A DNA stretch of 64,000 bases from Aquanectria penicillioides. Taxonomy: Eukaryota > Ascomycota > Sordariomycetes > Hypocreales > Nectriaceae. Location of the stretch: positions 1,501,001 to 1,565,000 of the forward strand of contig PYIU01000011.1 of the NCBI GenBank assembly GCA_003415625.1, in the 5' to 3' direction. Of the stretch, positions 1 to 11,167 are shown one piece after another. The notes beneath the pieces are model-generated. The model searched no databases. It worked only from the letters and a program-made list of their open reading frames with translations, and was not told the DNA's origin. How positions within the stretch are numbered: the first letter of the stretch is position 1; each line of letters opens with the position of its first letter. A program made the position numbers and the translations under genes.

Positions 1-570
1 ATGGCATTTGCTACTCTGGACGGCCTTGACAGCGCAGAGCGCTGTTCTGGTGTTTGCAAAGATCAGTTCCATAGTTCCCGTTGCAAATCATTTGCCTACA
101 ACGCCAACGAGCTATCGTGCGCCATTTACGACGTTGCTGTTGAGAATGGTGCCGATGAGGTGGCTGGGACTGGCACGTTCTTCTGGGATGTTGGATGCTG
201 GCCCGATGAGCCTACTACAACGCCGACGCCATCCCCCGCCCCGTGTCTACCGGAGGATGCAGTGTGCGACTATGCAGGAACTATGAAGGATGCGGACAAT
301 CGAGACTGGCTGGGCACTTACTGGGGTGTGAACGATCCGGTTACGGCGGACCTCTGTTCTGCAATGTGTGCTGACCAGTACCACGCCCCCCTATGCAAGG
401 CATTTGAAGTGTCTGGCTCGTTCAGGTGGTACAGTGGCAAGTGCACCTTCTTTTCGTATTATCTAGGTGGTCTGCTCGATCCAGTTGATGGGGATCCCAA
501 CTATTGGGACTTGACATGTTTTGAGAACTCTGGTGCTTGTGGGGCGAATTCTTCATCGACTAGCACATAG
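1..570 (+). CDS. Cysteine-rich secreted-type protein with two PAN/apple-like modules (5' end probably cut)
   Basis: The reading frame is open from base 1, and its first Met may be internal, so the true N-terminus and any signal peptide probably lie outside the window. The 189 visible residues contain two similar cysteine modules. Module one (about residues 15-68) has CSGVCKDQF followed by CKSFAY. Module two (about 88-175) has CSAMCADQY followed by CKAFEV. A Thr/Pro/Ser linker (TTTPTPSPAP) joins them. The spacing C-x3-C ... C-K-x-F resembles PAN/apple-like folds found in fungal extracellular proteins, but I cannot assign a named family. The protein ends with a Ser/Thr-rich tail (SSSTST). A secreted or cell-wall role is inferred from the cysteines and linker only. 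Confidence 0.6.
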   Translation: MAFATLDGLDSAERCSGVCKDQFHSSRCKSFAYNANELSCAIYDVAVENGADEVAGTGTFFWDVGCWPDEPTTTPTPSPAPCLPEDAVCDYAGTMKDADNRDWLGTYWGVNDPVTADLCSAMCADQYHAPLCKAFEVSGSFRWYSGKCTFFSYYLGGLLDPVDGDPNYWDLTCFENSGACGANSSSTST

Positions 571-913
571 CTCTTCCGCGACGACATCAAGACTTCAGAC
601 ACGGTTCGTTGCCGCAGGTAGTCGATCTTAGCGAAATAAACTGCATATGTTAGTGCTCATCAATTTAACATGCGACCATGTTTCGAAAGTCTGTTTTCGA
701 CGCCGATGGGAATCAAAACCTGTAGTTGTGATGATGAGGACATTTTGAGGCGATTGATAAATAGAAGATATATGGTGAAAATTGTGGTATTACGGTTCAC
801 TTTGAATACAACCAAAAAGAAATAACAAAAGCGGATGAGGGATAATATAATTTGGCTTGATAAGAAGAACCAAAATGAGAATGTGCAAAAAGAAAAGGGC
901 CAAAAAACAAAAA
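571..913. other. Intergenic, no gene seen
   Basis: AT-rich spacer between the cysteine-rich gene and the 5S gene. Read on the minus strand, T-runs occur just before base 914 and would serve as RNA polymerase III terminators for the 5S gene. Confidence 0.5.
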
Positions 914-1032
914 ACATACAACAGCAGGGATTCGCTGGTCGTCACCGACCCAACTACTAGTCCGCCCCTCACTGGCTTGACTATGGGAGAGCGGACGGGA
1001 TCCCGTATTTTCCAGTGGGTGTGGTCGTATGT
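914..1032 (-). rRNA. 5S ribosomal RNA, dispersed single copy
   Basis: On the minus strand the 119-nt segment begins ACATACGACCA and ends CTGCTGTTGTATGT, so its two ends pair as the 5S terminal stem. The internal blocks CCCGTCCGCTC, AAGCCA, GTAGTTGGGT and CCAGCGAATCCCTGCTG match the conserved fungal 5S core, including the internal control region bound by TFIIIA. A T-rich stretch follows the 3' end, as expected for Pol III termination. Loop and helix-III positions differ from the usual filamentous-fungal sequence as I recall it. In Neurospora and relatives 5S genes are scattered singly through the genome and include divergent isotypes, so this could be a functional variant or a 5S pseudogene. 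Confidence 0.85.
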
Positions 1033-1825
1033 GCTGGAACTACTCTTGTTGGGGCTTATAGCCCTACCCGCTAGCGCCCCCAATATGTAATATTAGGGTC
1101 TGCTCTCCAACCCAACGACGTGACTGTCGAATATTCCAATGTGGCGGGCCATGATTTTGAGCGCTGTTATTATGAAATGTGCGCGATTCTAGTAATCGTC
1201 TTGTCAACTCCTCCAACGCAGACACTGACAGCTGTAGACTGTGTGCCATTCCGCAAAGTGGCCTGGACGCATCACAACCAAGGTCCAGCACTGCACCCAT
1301 GGTTCAAACCATAGCACCTACGGCCTCACCGTAGAATTGGTTTAAGTGCATTCAGCAGCTTATCCAAAAAGCAATCTTACTAAACCAGAATGCCGCTCTA
1401 AAGAAGCCTACATATATCGGCAATGCCACTGAGGGCCGGCAAACTCTGCGGTTCTTATCCTTTCACGGGCATCCATCCTGCGCATCGAGAGCCCCTGTTT
1501 TGAACCCGACTGACTCTCATCCAACCAAGTTTACCCCACTGTTTGGTTGGCAAGGAACCTCATGGGACGTATTATCCTAACAAGGCGTCGACATATTTTT
1601 TGCTCTCCTCCCTATTCTCAACAGGGCCCCCCAACTCCCTTTTCTCTATCCTTTCGCTTGTATCTCCTGTATTTTGTCCCCTGTCCCCTCAGAAAGGAGC
1701 CACAAGGTTGCTAATATTCAATCATCGACTGTCTAAAGATCAACGGGAAACTTGAACTCTCCTAAATTCCATGACTAGATGTTCAAAACCGTCTCCTTCA
1801 CAAACATCTCGCGACAGATCGACCG
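1033..1825. other. Intergenic, no gene seen
   Basis: Lies upstream of both the minus-strand 5S gene and the plus-strand protease gene. Short open frames here lack coding character. Pyrimidine-rich tracts at 1610-1690 could belong to the protease promoter. Confidence 0.4.
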
Positions 1826-2683
1826 ATGTCAAACAATTCGGTACATAGCCAGGGGCCTGACATCCAACTTATGTCCTGTCAGGCGGAAACTGGCGTAGAA
1901 GGGAGATACATCGGGGCCAAAACAACCGCTCTAACTCGCATACCCTCCGCTTTCACCCAACCGATGGCCCAGAAAAGCGAGGTCGCGCACGGCGTATCAG
2001 ATATCCGGCTCCGCACATCCTCAACCTTCGACAGCAGCTATTCAGCCAACGGCGTGTACCGCTGCAAATCTAATCTGGATATCATCAACTCGCTCAGAGT
2101 TGGCCACGGCTCTGCCATTCTGCGATGGAGAAAGGGCACGGTTCTGCGATTTAACGGCAAACGAAGAAATTTTTCCGACGATCAAGCATACCATTACGCC
2201 AGATCATTACTCGAAAGACTTGCAAACACAGTGAATGGATTTGACCTTGGCGTTGTGTTTCAGTCCGTTCATGACGATGTTGAGGCTGACTTTGAGCTCG
2301 ATTACCGACCCGTCTCCTACGATGGAGACGAAATGGCATATGCGCAATCGTTTGCTCCAAAAGCCCTACGTGAGCGACGCCAGTTAACTGTGTTTGCAAG
2401 ATTCTTTCAGTGTTCCGATCTTGGCAGGTACAATGTTTTCTGTCACGAGATTGGACATATTTTGGGGCTTCGGCATGAGCATGCCGATATATTCGAGCGG
2501 GATTTTAAATCTGTCATTTATGGACTCTGCAACGAGTTGTCCGTCATGAACAACCGACAACACGCCAACCCTGACCACTGGGGCCAAGGTTTTCATGAAC
2601 AGGATGTGAAGGATATAAAGAAATTTTATGCGTACAAAATGCCGACCTGGAAGCGCATGGACTTGGAGGAGGTGGATCCTTGA
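1826..2683 (+). CDS. Metzincin-type zinc metalloprotease domain protein
   Basis: An intronless 285-residue frame. Its hallmark is HEIGHILGLRHEH at residues 207-219, the extended HExxHxxGxxH zinc-binding site of metzincins (astacin/matrixin clan): three histidine ligands and the catalytic Glu. It is followed about 30 residues later by SVMN, which fits the Met-turn beneath the zinc site. There is no hydrophobic signal peptide. The N-terminus is polar, so the protein may be cytosolic, or the true start could lie in an unseen upstream exon. The ATG at 1826 is the first in frame. The combination is fully consistent with an active peptidase. The substrate is unknown. Confidence 0.75.
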   Translation: MSNNSVHSQGPDIQLMSCQAETGVEGRYIGAKTTALTRIPSAFTQPMAQKSEVAHGVSDIRLRTSSTFDSSYSANGVYRCKSNLDIINSLRVGHGSAILRWRKGTVLRFNGKRRNFSDDQAYHYARSLLERLANTVNGFDLGVVFQSVHDDVEADFELDYRPVSYDGDEMAYAQSFAPKALRERRQLTVFARFFQCSDLGRYNVFCHEIGHILGLRHEHADIFERDFKSVIYGLCNELSVMNNRQHANPDHWGQGFHEQDVKDIKKFYAYKMPTWKRMDLEEVDP

Positions 2684-4978
2684 ATATTTATGCAGGCCTC
2701 AACATATTATTCATTAGCCAATTGCGTGTCGGGTAATCAATCTCCTCACCGAAAACAAGAGTCAACATGGCCTATGCTACTAAGCCCACCAAGAATCCCT
2801 ACAAAATACGAGAATTCCATCATAAATCTTGACTGTAATGATTCGCTAGCTAATATTCTCTTCGAACGACTAAACACCAATCGTACCACCAAGCCGACAC
2901 TTCGATCAATCCCTCAAAGATGTCCTCTATGACTATTTGCGAACATCAAATGCACTAAGTTGGCATTTATTCATGAGTTCCCAGCCTCCATCTTTCGTTA
3001 GTAAGCAAAATAATTCCACCCCATAATACAAATTGGGTTGCCCAAGTTGATGAAGCTATAGGGTAGCTGCAGGCAATAGGCTGACAAAACATCCGGCTCA
3101 CAATAGCCAATAGAACCACTCGATCAACTACTCAACCCAGGAGAATCGTTGTCAGCCGCTCGCATTTTTTGAGCAGGATGTTTCGTAGACTAAGTTCAAT
3201 AGCGGTGAAAGCGACATATTTTATTCAGCCTCCCTGGAATGCTGAGGTACGGAAGATATGGTGAAGGTTTACAAAGCTAGTTGGGCAAGATATAACGAGA
3301 CGACAAGTTCAAATTCAGATCCTCAGATGAATGAATTGACATATACTCTTTGTCTTTAGTGTCTGGGCTCCCTCAAATCTGAGGTTTGAAGATATTTGAT
3401 ACACATTTAACCATAACCCCAACCAAAGAGAGAGGGCCGAATGGGAAGGCCAAAGTCAATGTAGCTCGAAAACCGAAACCCATTAACTGACTTAGGTTAT
3501 GCACAGCCTTCTAAAATACTTAGAGCGCCATCAGCCAAGATGCTTGGCGCGTTCTCCCACGAGCTTAACTGACAGCCGCCGCCTACGTCATATTCCTTGC
3601 TCATGGCAGCTTCATTGTATTACCATAACTGTCATTGGTTCCAATGCGTAGTTTGGGATGCAGGTCGGGTAGATCCTTGCATCAGCCGACTTGGCCGTCT
3701 TGGACGACTTCAATTATCATCAATAGACGACCAGAAATAAGCATGCATCAAGGTAAAGATAAGAATGGACGGGGACCCAAAATCACCTTCTCAGCAACTG
3801 GTTATAAGCGCCTCGGGATGAGAAAGAAGACGAAAAAGGAAGGCAAACAAGTTCAGTTCAGTTTCGGATCTCGCCTTTTCCATTTTGCTCATCTGACTGT
3901 TATCTGGCACGATGCGGTTCCGGCCATGGACAGTCGGTTGCACCCTTGCAGGAGCTACCACGTTCCTAAAGTGGAATGTCATCGGCCACCTAATGTGCTC
4001 CCGCCTGCACGATTACCAGAGGCGAGGGATGATAAGGCACGGCCAAAAAGTGCGTTCACGCTAGGCAACCATATTTTGTCCCCGAAGCTGCTTGTGGTAG
4101 ACTGAACTCGCTAGGACAAAAAAGTTACAAGAGTTATGGGGGAACAGGGTTCCAACCCCACTTGAACTCAACCTTTGTTGAGGATTTTCGTGGTATTAAA
4201 AGAAACTTTTAGTAACAAGAAAGCGAGATAAAAGTCGATATTGACCCGCAATTCAAGGATAACTGGGCCAGGGAGGGGAACGGGGGAGCCACGGTGAACC
4301 ATGAGGGAAAAAAGAAAACATTGCAAGGACTGTCTGAGCGGTTCGTACCTTCAACCCAAAAGGCAGGCTTGAGCGGCTTAAGCGTCTCTGTTGTGCATCC
4401 CAACCTGACCAACGGCCCATATCATCAGCAGACAGACACCTTGCAGGCAGGATCCCTGGAGATGTCTCTCGCACCGTCCACGGTTGATCGAGTTTTCCGA
4501 CCGTGTCCCAATCAGGACTCGACGCGACGAGCCATTCTGCCACTATCCGGAGTCGGAGGTCCCGCAGGTCTCTGATGTGCGGGGAAGACGAGTCCAATCA
4601 TCTGTCGCCCCGCCTTTTCGCGATCCTTCGACCCAACGTTACACGGGTTCAAGGCGCAAACGGAGCATAGCGTCAGTGCATATCATGCATTGGTGGTGTC
4701 ATCGAAATGTAAGCCAGAGCCCTTATCTCGCCGTTTTCTCACTCGCGCTTAATGACTCTGGTTGGCCGCCGGGGAGCTAACGCCAGCCAAGTGTAGGTTC
4801 CCCGACGGCTAACCAGGGCTTTGCGAAAAAGATGTCGAGAGACTATCCGCGTTGTTCGTAACCACGTACCCACAGCCGTGTATATAAATGTTACGGTTAT
4901 ACTCGCCGCAGAGAGGGAAAAGAGGAACGGGAGATCTATCTCGCTGTTGTAGACTTTGCTCCGTCGTAAACTGTCGTC
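2684..4978. other. Long intergenic region, no gene supported
   Basis: About 2.3 kb. Open frames at 3635-4105 (+) and 4253-4597 (-) show no domain, splice support or coding-like composition and overlap each other's opposite strands. The last few hundred bases should contain the transporter promoter. Confidence 0.4.
4881..4888 (+). promoter_or_regulatory. TATA box of the Dal5-type transporter gene
   Basis: TATATAAA lies 91 bp upstream of the transporter ATG, a usual distance for a fungal core promoter. Confidence 0.5.
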
Positions 4979-6721
4979 ATGGGTCCGTCCAAGTGGTTTG
5001 CCCGCAGCGCAATGCGAGCGAAGCATGTTCGCTCTGCAGAGGAATCGGCACTGGTGCGGCGTCTAGACATTTTTCTGATGACCTTTGGTTGCATCTCTCA
5101 AGGTGGGTGGATTAATGTGACAGCGGTGTTGGTGTTGGTGTTGGGGACGGGGGGCATTTGAGTGTGTTTTATATATTCGAGCATCGCGGAACACCTCAGC
5201 TAACCGAATCCTCCTCCGTAGTCATTAAGTATTTGGATCAGTCCAACATCAGCAATGCCTATGTCTCCGGTATGAAAGAAGACTTGAGACTCTATGGCAA
5301 CGAGCTCAATTAGTGCGTTTAACTCACATTTTGCACCCACAAGCCCGCGCATTCTGACCTGGGACCCAGCTTCTCGACCTACTTCAACATTGCCTACTGT
5401 CTTATGCTCATTCCCTCCCAAATCATCCTGACCTATGTGCGCCCCAGCTTCTGGCTTCCGGGGCTGGAAATTGCCTGGGGGTCATCACTGGCCTCATGGC
5501 AATGACGACGAGCGCAAAGCAAGTCTACATTCTTCGAGTCTTCCTCGGTCTGTGCGAAAGCAGCGCCTGGCCCGGAATGATGACTCTGCTGAGTACGTCC
5601 AGGATCCACTGGGATCACAACCTTTGCAGGCAATCAAGTACTAATTTTCCATTCAAACAGTGCACTGGTACACTCCGACCGAGCTTGCTAAGCGCATGGG
5701 TTTCTATCATTCGTGCCAGGCTGTCGGATCCATGATGTCTGGCGCGCTCCAGGCCGCCATCACGAAGACACTGGAGGGCCACCACGGTCTCGCGGGATGG
5801 CGCTGGCTCTTCATCGTCAATGCCATCATCACCGTCGTCTGGGGCTGTGCAGGACTCGTCATGATGCCCGATTACCCCAACAAGCCGAACCCGCTCGCCT
5901 TCTGGTTCAAGAAGGGCGATGCCGAGGTCTCAATGCAGCGATTGGCACGCCACGGTCGGCTCGAGCCGCAAAAGGTAACGCTGTCGGGCATCAAGCGCAC
6001 CTTTTCCAGCTGGGTTGTCTACTTTATTGCAATTCTTTACGTTGCCAGTGTGCTGGGAACATACGGAAACGTCTACTTCTCGCTCTTCCTGAAGTCGCTG
6101 AAGAACGCTGACGGCAGCGCGAGATGGACCGTGGCGCAAATCAACGCGATCCCAATTGGAGCATACGGTATCAACGTAGTCTTTGTGTGGATTTGGGCGC
6201 TGCTTTCAGATATTATCGAGTCTCGATGGACTCTCATCATCTTCCAGGCATGCATCGGTATCATCACCTGCATCATCATGAGCATCTGGACCTCGCACCC
6301 AGACTCTGTCTCCTTGTCTGCCGCATACGCCTCTTATTTCCTGGCATTTACCTGTCTCGGTACTGCTCCTCTCATCTTCTCGTGGCTGTCCGACCTTATT
6401 CCCCAGGACCCAGAAGCACGCGCCCTCATCGTGGGTGTCGCCGTTGCTTCTTACTATGCAATCTCTTCGTGGTCCCAGGTCTTGACTTGGCCTGCATCTC
6501 AAGCACCGCACTACAAGTACGGCTGGCAATCCGCTCTTGCATTGCTGGTCCTCTTGATCATCATGACGTCCATCCTACGCTTCATTGACTTGCGCTACCT
6601 CTTGCCCAAGCGCCTCGCCTTCCTTGAGACGCTTGATGCTGAGGGTGAAAGAGATCCGGATACCAAGTCAGTAACATCGGTGACCAAGGACGACGAGGAA
6701 CGTCGAAGGAGTGAGGCCTAG
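4979..6721 (+). CDS. MFS transporter, Dal5/allantoate permease-like (ACS family), with a 1-nt frameshift
   Basis: Four exons fit: 4979-5102, 5222-5312, 5370-5592 and 5661-6721, each with GT-AG introns (119, 57 and 68 nt). The reading frame gives family motifs: [16 protein letters not shown] near helix 1, [14 protein letters not shown] at helix 4, and [14 protein letters not shown] in loop 4-5. This is the anion:cation symporter group that takes up allantoate, pantothenate, nicotinate or similar carboxylates at the plasma membrane. The exact substrate cannot be read from sequence. The exons sum to 1499 nt, one short of a whole number of codons. The frame breaks in exon 3 at the G-run 5477-5481, where one more G would restore it to about 499 residues, the family's normal length. 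It is either an assembly or sequencing indel or a recently inactivated gene. All other motifs are intact. Confidence 0.8.
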
Positions 6722-7205
6722 TTTTGAGAGGGAATGCAAGAAGTGTACTGTTACCCATAGCATTTACAACAAATATATGTCCCATCAACCTTTGCCATAT
6801 CATTCTCCTCGTGTGATGATTGTGAGGACTCAAATGTTCAAAAAGAGAAATGGGATTCGGCGATCACCGGCCTGCGACATTATCGGTACCCAGAAGTTGA
6901 TCCCGGCCCCGATAACCACCACCACGTCATTGTCTCTTGACCGCGCAGGGGTTGTAGAACAGCGCCCGACAGGCTTCATTTGATCGCATGCACATGCATT
7001 CATTGCCCACCCCCAATTATCGTTCATTGATGAGGCGGTGTGACGAGGATGGGTTGAGGTGAGTTATGGGTGAGTTCGGCGTCGGCCTATGGAGGAGATA
7101 TAGTTGAGCCAACATCTTCGGTGCTGGATATTAATTAAGGAAATACTATCACCCAGGTTACACGAATTTTATCTCTGTGAGTCCATGTTGAGTGGCTGTG
7201 GCTAC
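6722..7205. other. Convergent 3' spacer
   Basis: Lies between the ends of the transporter gene (+) and the HET gene (-). No gene seen. It probably holds both 3' UTRs. Confidence 0.45.
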
Positions 7206-9988
7206 TCATACCAGCGTGACTTGTCTCGGCTTCAGCTTCTCGAAGTCAGCATCATTAGCCAATCCGCCATCAAAATCATAGAGTCTCCACGGCCCTTGAG
7301 CTTTGACATCTACAGGCAACGGCCCTGTTGAAGCAGCGTCCGTGTCATCTTTCATTCCGGTACCATCCCAGTACGGTGCCACCTTTTCCCAGAGCCGTTC
7401 CCAGTCACCGTCCTCGTCCGCATTGCCTGATCGCAGCCGGTACCGCATCTTCAGCGCGCACACACTGCTGAATACAATCCGTCCCACGCGTCGAAAGGTG
7501 CCCTCGGCTTCTGCGGGCTCGAGCAGCAGGCCCTGTAGCACGCGACTGCTCTGGGGGCCCTCTTGCGAGACAGCCATGAAGAGGCAGTGATACTCCACTG
7601 GCGCGGAGCCATGAAACCAGTCGGGCAGCTCACTGAATGACTGGATGCCTTCAGAGGTGAAGCCAATGTCGCGGTCCAGCTGCCCGTCGATGTAAAGATG
7701 GCGGTAGCGGCGCGATGTGTCCAGCTCCCAGAGTCCCCTATACGCGTCAACGTCCGGGTCGTTGTTCATTTCCTCCATGACAGAGGCTATAGGGCGCACG
7801 AAGCCATAAACGAGGAGGTGAGCTCTCGTGAGTTCGCCGTATTGATCGGCCGTTTTGTGTTGAAAGTCAGGCAGCACCCCAACCAAATCGGCGACGTAAT
7901 GCGACTTTTCCACCTGCGAGGGCTCTACTGGTGCGGCACACGACATCCACGACCACGACGGCGCCCCAGAGTCGGTTGGCGGCGGACGAGTCCTAGGACG
8001 TTCTCTTAGTGGCACGTTCCAGAGCAAAGCGCGAGGCAGCTGTGAGATCCAGATACCGGCAACGTAGGTATCTCCCTGGCATCGGGAACCGAAGTGGCGG
8101 GCAATTCCCGAGAAGGCGGGAAGCTTGTCAGTCTGGTATGTCAGTTTACGACGAGAGTAGTCCCGACATGCGTCATCCCACTCTAGTATAAGAAAGGGGT
8201 TGTCACAAAGTGAACCAGCGGAGCTATTCTGCAGCCCTAGCTTAGTCTGACCGAGGAATCCTCTCCGCAAGGGTGACGCTCGGGGGTATGTCTCGCTGCG
8301 AAACGAGGGTGCAGCTCCTCGACATTCCCAAAAGACTTCGTTCTCGGTGAAATGCAATACACGTCGTGCGCTATGAGTGATGTTGTTAGCACTATAGCCT
8401 ATAGCAGAGGGGTTGAGAAGATGGTGGCTCGGTGGTGGGATATATCAAAGCTCCTGGCCAAGACCAATGCGGCTCCATCTCCTTACAGCCTTGGTGGAAG
8501 AGGGAAGAGATAATTCATACAGGTGCCGTTCTTGAAAAATCCAAGCCCTTTCGGAGCTTGGAGCGGTTTTGACCCAGTCGAACAGGTTGCGTTCGTCAAC
8601 CGAAACCCACCAAGTGCTCTGCAGTGGCTTCAGTCGGAGCTTGAAAGCTTCCACAGTTGCGAAATACCGGTCGCGAAAACAGCCACCCCGGGCATCGACT
8701 GCGTGATCGGCTGAGATGTTTAAAGCAGCATTCTGGTAAACGTCGCACATCATTGGAGCTTCGCGTTGCCAGTCCTCTCGAGAGTCTTGGACTATGCAGA
8801 GTGAATCAATCCAGAGCCATCTGACTGAACCAATCGACGTTAAACTCAAGAAGGATGCAAGGCAAAGCAGATCTGCTCACCATTGAACCAGCCTGCTACT
8901 TCTATCGCATCCTTGAAAGTGGGAGGAAGCAGGGACAAATCCATGCCGTGATTTACTCGCGCATCAATGTTCGATTTGGTAAGGACAGGCAGCTCCTTGG
9001 CTCCCCAAGTTCCCCAACAATGGCTTAGTGTGATATATGCACTCTGGTTCATCGAAGAGTTATCTAGCAGCTCAGTCACCGCCAGCATCACCTTACCCGT
9101 ATCCTCGAGCCTGGAGAGGTCCAGTAGTCGTGTAGGGTACCAAGAAGCATCAAGGACCTGGCACGCACTATGCTTGTCATCTGCATTTGCTATGCAGTCG
9201 GAAAACCACCGCAAAGCCATCGGCCGGCTGGCGCGAGTATTGCTCCTCTCAAGTTGATGCCCAGGCCTATATTCACCACACTCAAAGAAAGAATCGAATG
9301 TTGGAGACGGCCAAAGTTGAAAGCGGAAGATGTCGGCCCAGGTGTGCTTGTTATGGTTCTGTGCAACGGTAGAAACTATATTGCAGAGTAGCCGAGCATC
9401 CCCTGGGCACCTCCCATCCCACGATGACTCTGCCGTCGTGTTCCAGCAAAGCTCGATGCGGAAATCTTTTGCCATGGCCACGCCGTTTGTCTTGCAACAA
9501 CGACCCCATATGGTCTTGCACAAGTGGCAGCCTCCGTTCGCTGCCGCATACAATGCCATTATATTCTGGTGCTGCACGACCGATTTCTTGGTCTGAAAAT
9601 CTCGGTTATCTTTATTGACGAGGCAGTCTTTGAGATTCTGCGCCAGATACCCGAGAGCGCTGAGACACGCATTGCAAAGATGGGCGGGCCCTTCATATTC
9701 GACATGGTGTGCATCTGCAGACAGAGCCTGAGGGTGCTTCCACTCCACGTCGAGACCGCCTGTGCTGGTGTTCAAGTACTCGAATGCATCCTCGTCCGGC
9801 GGGCGGGCGTCGTGCGGCGGCACCGTGTAAAGGAGACTGCCGTCGTTTGGCGATTGCGCATCTTCATACGGCCACCACTGGCTGTCGGGGTTGAGCACGG
9901 CTCTAAAGCGTTGCATTAAATTGTGTGTGACAAGTCGATTATTCTCCCAAAAAATTGCTACGGACATTTTGAGCTTCGATGCCGGCAT
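7206..9988 (-). CDS. HET-domain (heterokaryon incompatibility) protein
   Basis: Three exons on the minus strand, 9988-8881, 8824-8521 and 8370-7206, separated by 56- and 150-nt GT-AG introns, give 858 residues exactly in frame. The HET core runs from about residue 318: YITLSHCWG, then LLPPTFKDAIEV, WLWIDSLCIVQDS across the first junction, SSERAWIFQERHLARRVLHF across the second, and the terminal FTENEVFWEC. These are the three conserved HET blocks in order. A cysteine/histidine-rich segment before the core (CNACLSALGYL ... CHLCKTIWGRCC, about 95-170) is common in this family. HET proteins trigger programmed cell death on fusion of unlike hyphae, or act in related self/non-self responses. The partner is unknown. 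The long C-terminal part (about 470-858) has no motif I recognise. The start at 9988 is the first ATG of the open exon. Confidence 0.88.
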
Positions 9989-10201
9989 AAACCGTCGGCC
10001 GGGAGCATATAAATGGAGAAATCACAACTCGGTTCTCGAAGTCCCGGATGTGATGAGACTAGAAATGCAGCTATATCACCAACCACGCCCAGTGGCAGGG
10101 CCTCAGAATGCGCCACAGCGCTTAATCGCCCATTTGCAAGCAGGTATATCCGTACTCGTTCGCTTATCATGTGTTATGCGGGTCAAGTTTGAAAGCATAT
10201 T

Positions 10202-10216
10202 GGGGGGGGGGGGGGG
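10202..10216. repeat. G15 homopolymer
   Basis: Fifteen consecutive G on the plus strand between two divergent genes. Such tracts mutate easily by slippage and can form G-quadruplex-like structures. Confidence 0.7.
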
Positions 10217-11086
10217 CGGATATGAATCGGACGAGAATGGACATGGTCATGTGCTCACAAAATGCACCACTGCTAGTTATAGTTCCTAGCATTGCTGCAT
10301 TCTGACCAGTGACACCCATGGCTGTAGGGTAACCCAAGCCTATTTTCCGCGCTTCAGGCAAGGTAGTAACCAAACCTCGACAATAAGACCAAAATGGGGG
10401 TAGAAGGATGATGGGGAAATATTCTGCCGGTGCTAGTTTTATCGCCTTAAATACTACTTTACGCGGACCCTGGTTATGGCTTCGGCAGACAGCCGAAAGG
10501 GTCGACATGCCCTGCGAGATGGTATCTCCAGCATCCACTTGAGATGAGTAGTTTCCGGAATGTTTGGACCAGGAAGAAAGTAGTTGTGAGGTCGGGCTCG
10601 GAACGTGACATGTATTGGGCGCATGTCGAGGAAAAGAAGTCACAGATCAGCTTTCTTAGAGTTCCGTGATCTCGTTGTTGTTGGCATGAACTGTCATTGA
10701 GTTCGGATGAATGTCATCCTTGGCCCATCAGAACTGATGAGGAAGATAGGTCCTTGCTCGCCGTCCACCTTAAAACAGGCCGCCATTGTCCGTTTACAGA
10801 TGTGTATCTCGAGGCTGCGTCGGGCCACTGCTCCGAGCGACCTCGACTACATTGGTGGGATTTGCGGCTACCGACGCTAGCCCAATATAAACGAATAAAT
10901 CCAGGAGGATACGAGAGGAAACGGGCCAAGACACCACGATCGGGAAAGACGGCCCCACAAGCGGGAGTCAATTTAAGAAAACGGTAGGTCGCAAGGGTCT
11001 CAGGTCATGCAGGCGGTGCCGCTGGTATGGCATCAATATAGATTATAGGGGCAAGGAAATGGGGGGTGTATGTCTCGATGCTGGAT

Positions 11087-11094
11087 TATAAAAA
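11087..11094 (+). promoter_or_regulatory. TATA box of the rhamnogalacturonan lyase gene
   Basis: TATAAAAA, 74 bp upstream of the ATG at 11168. Confidence 0.55.
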
Positions 11095-11167
11095 CAGGCC
11101 GAGTCTGATCTGCGGATAAGATTTGGGACGGGTCAAGCCTGGCAAGGGTCTAATCCAACGAGGAACA

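Larger units (their letters stand above)
9989..11167. other. Divergent intergenic region between HET and PL4 lyase genes
   Basis: Serves as the promoter region for both neighbours. The long minus-strand frame at 10167-10643 runs through a G homopolymer and shows no domain, so I do not call it a gene. Confidence 0.45.

Noticed and set aside
3635..4597. Frames of 90-156 codons on both strands
   Set aside because: No recognisable domain, no splice sites extending them and mutually overlapping.
10167..10643. A 158-codon minus-strand frame
   Set aside because: It runs through the G15 tract, has no domain and lies in the divergent promoter region.
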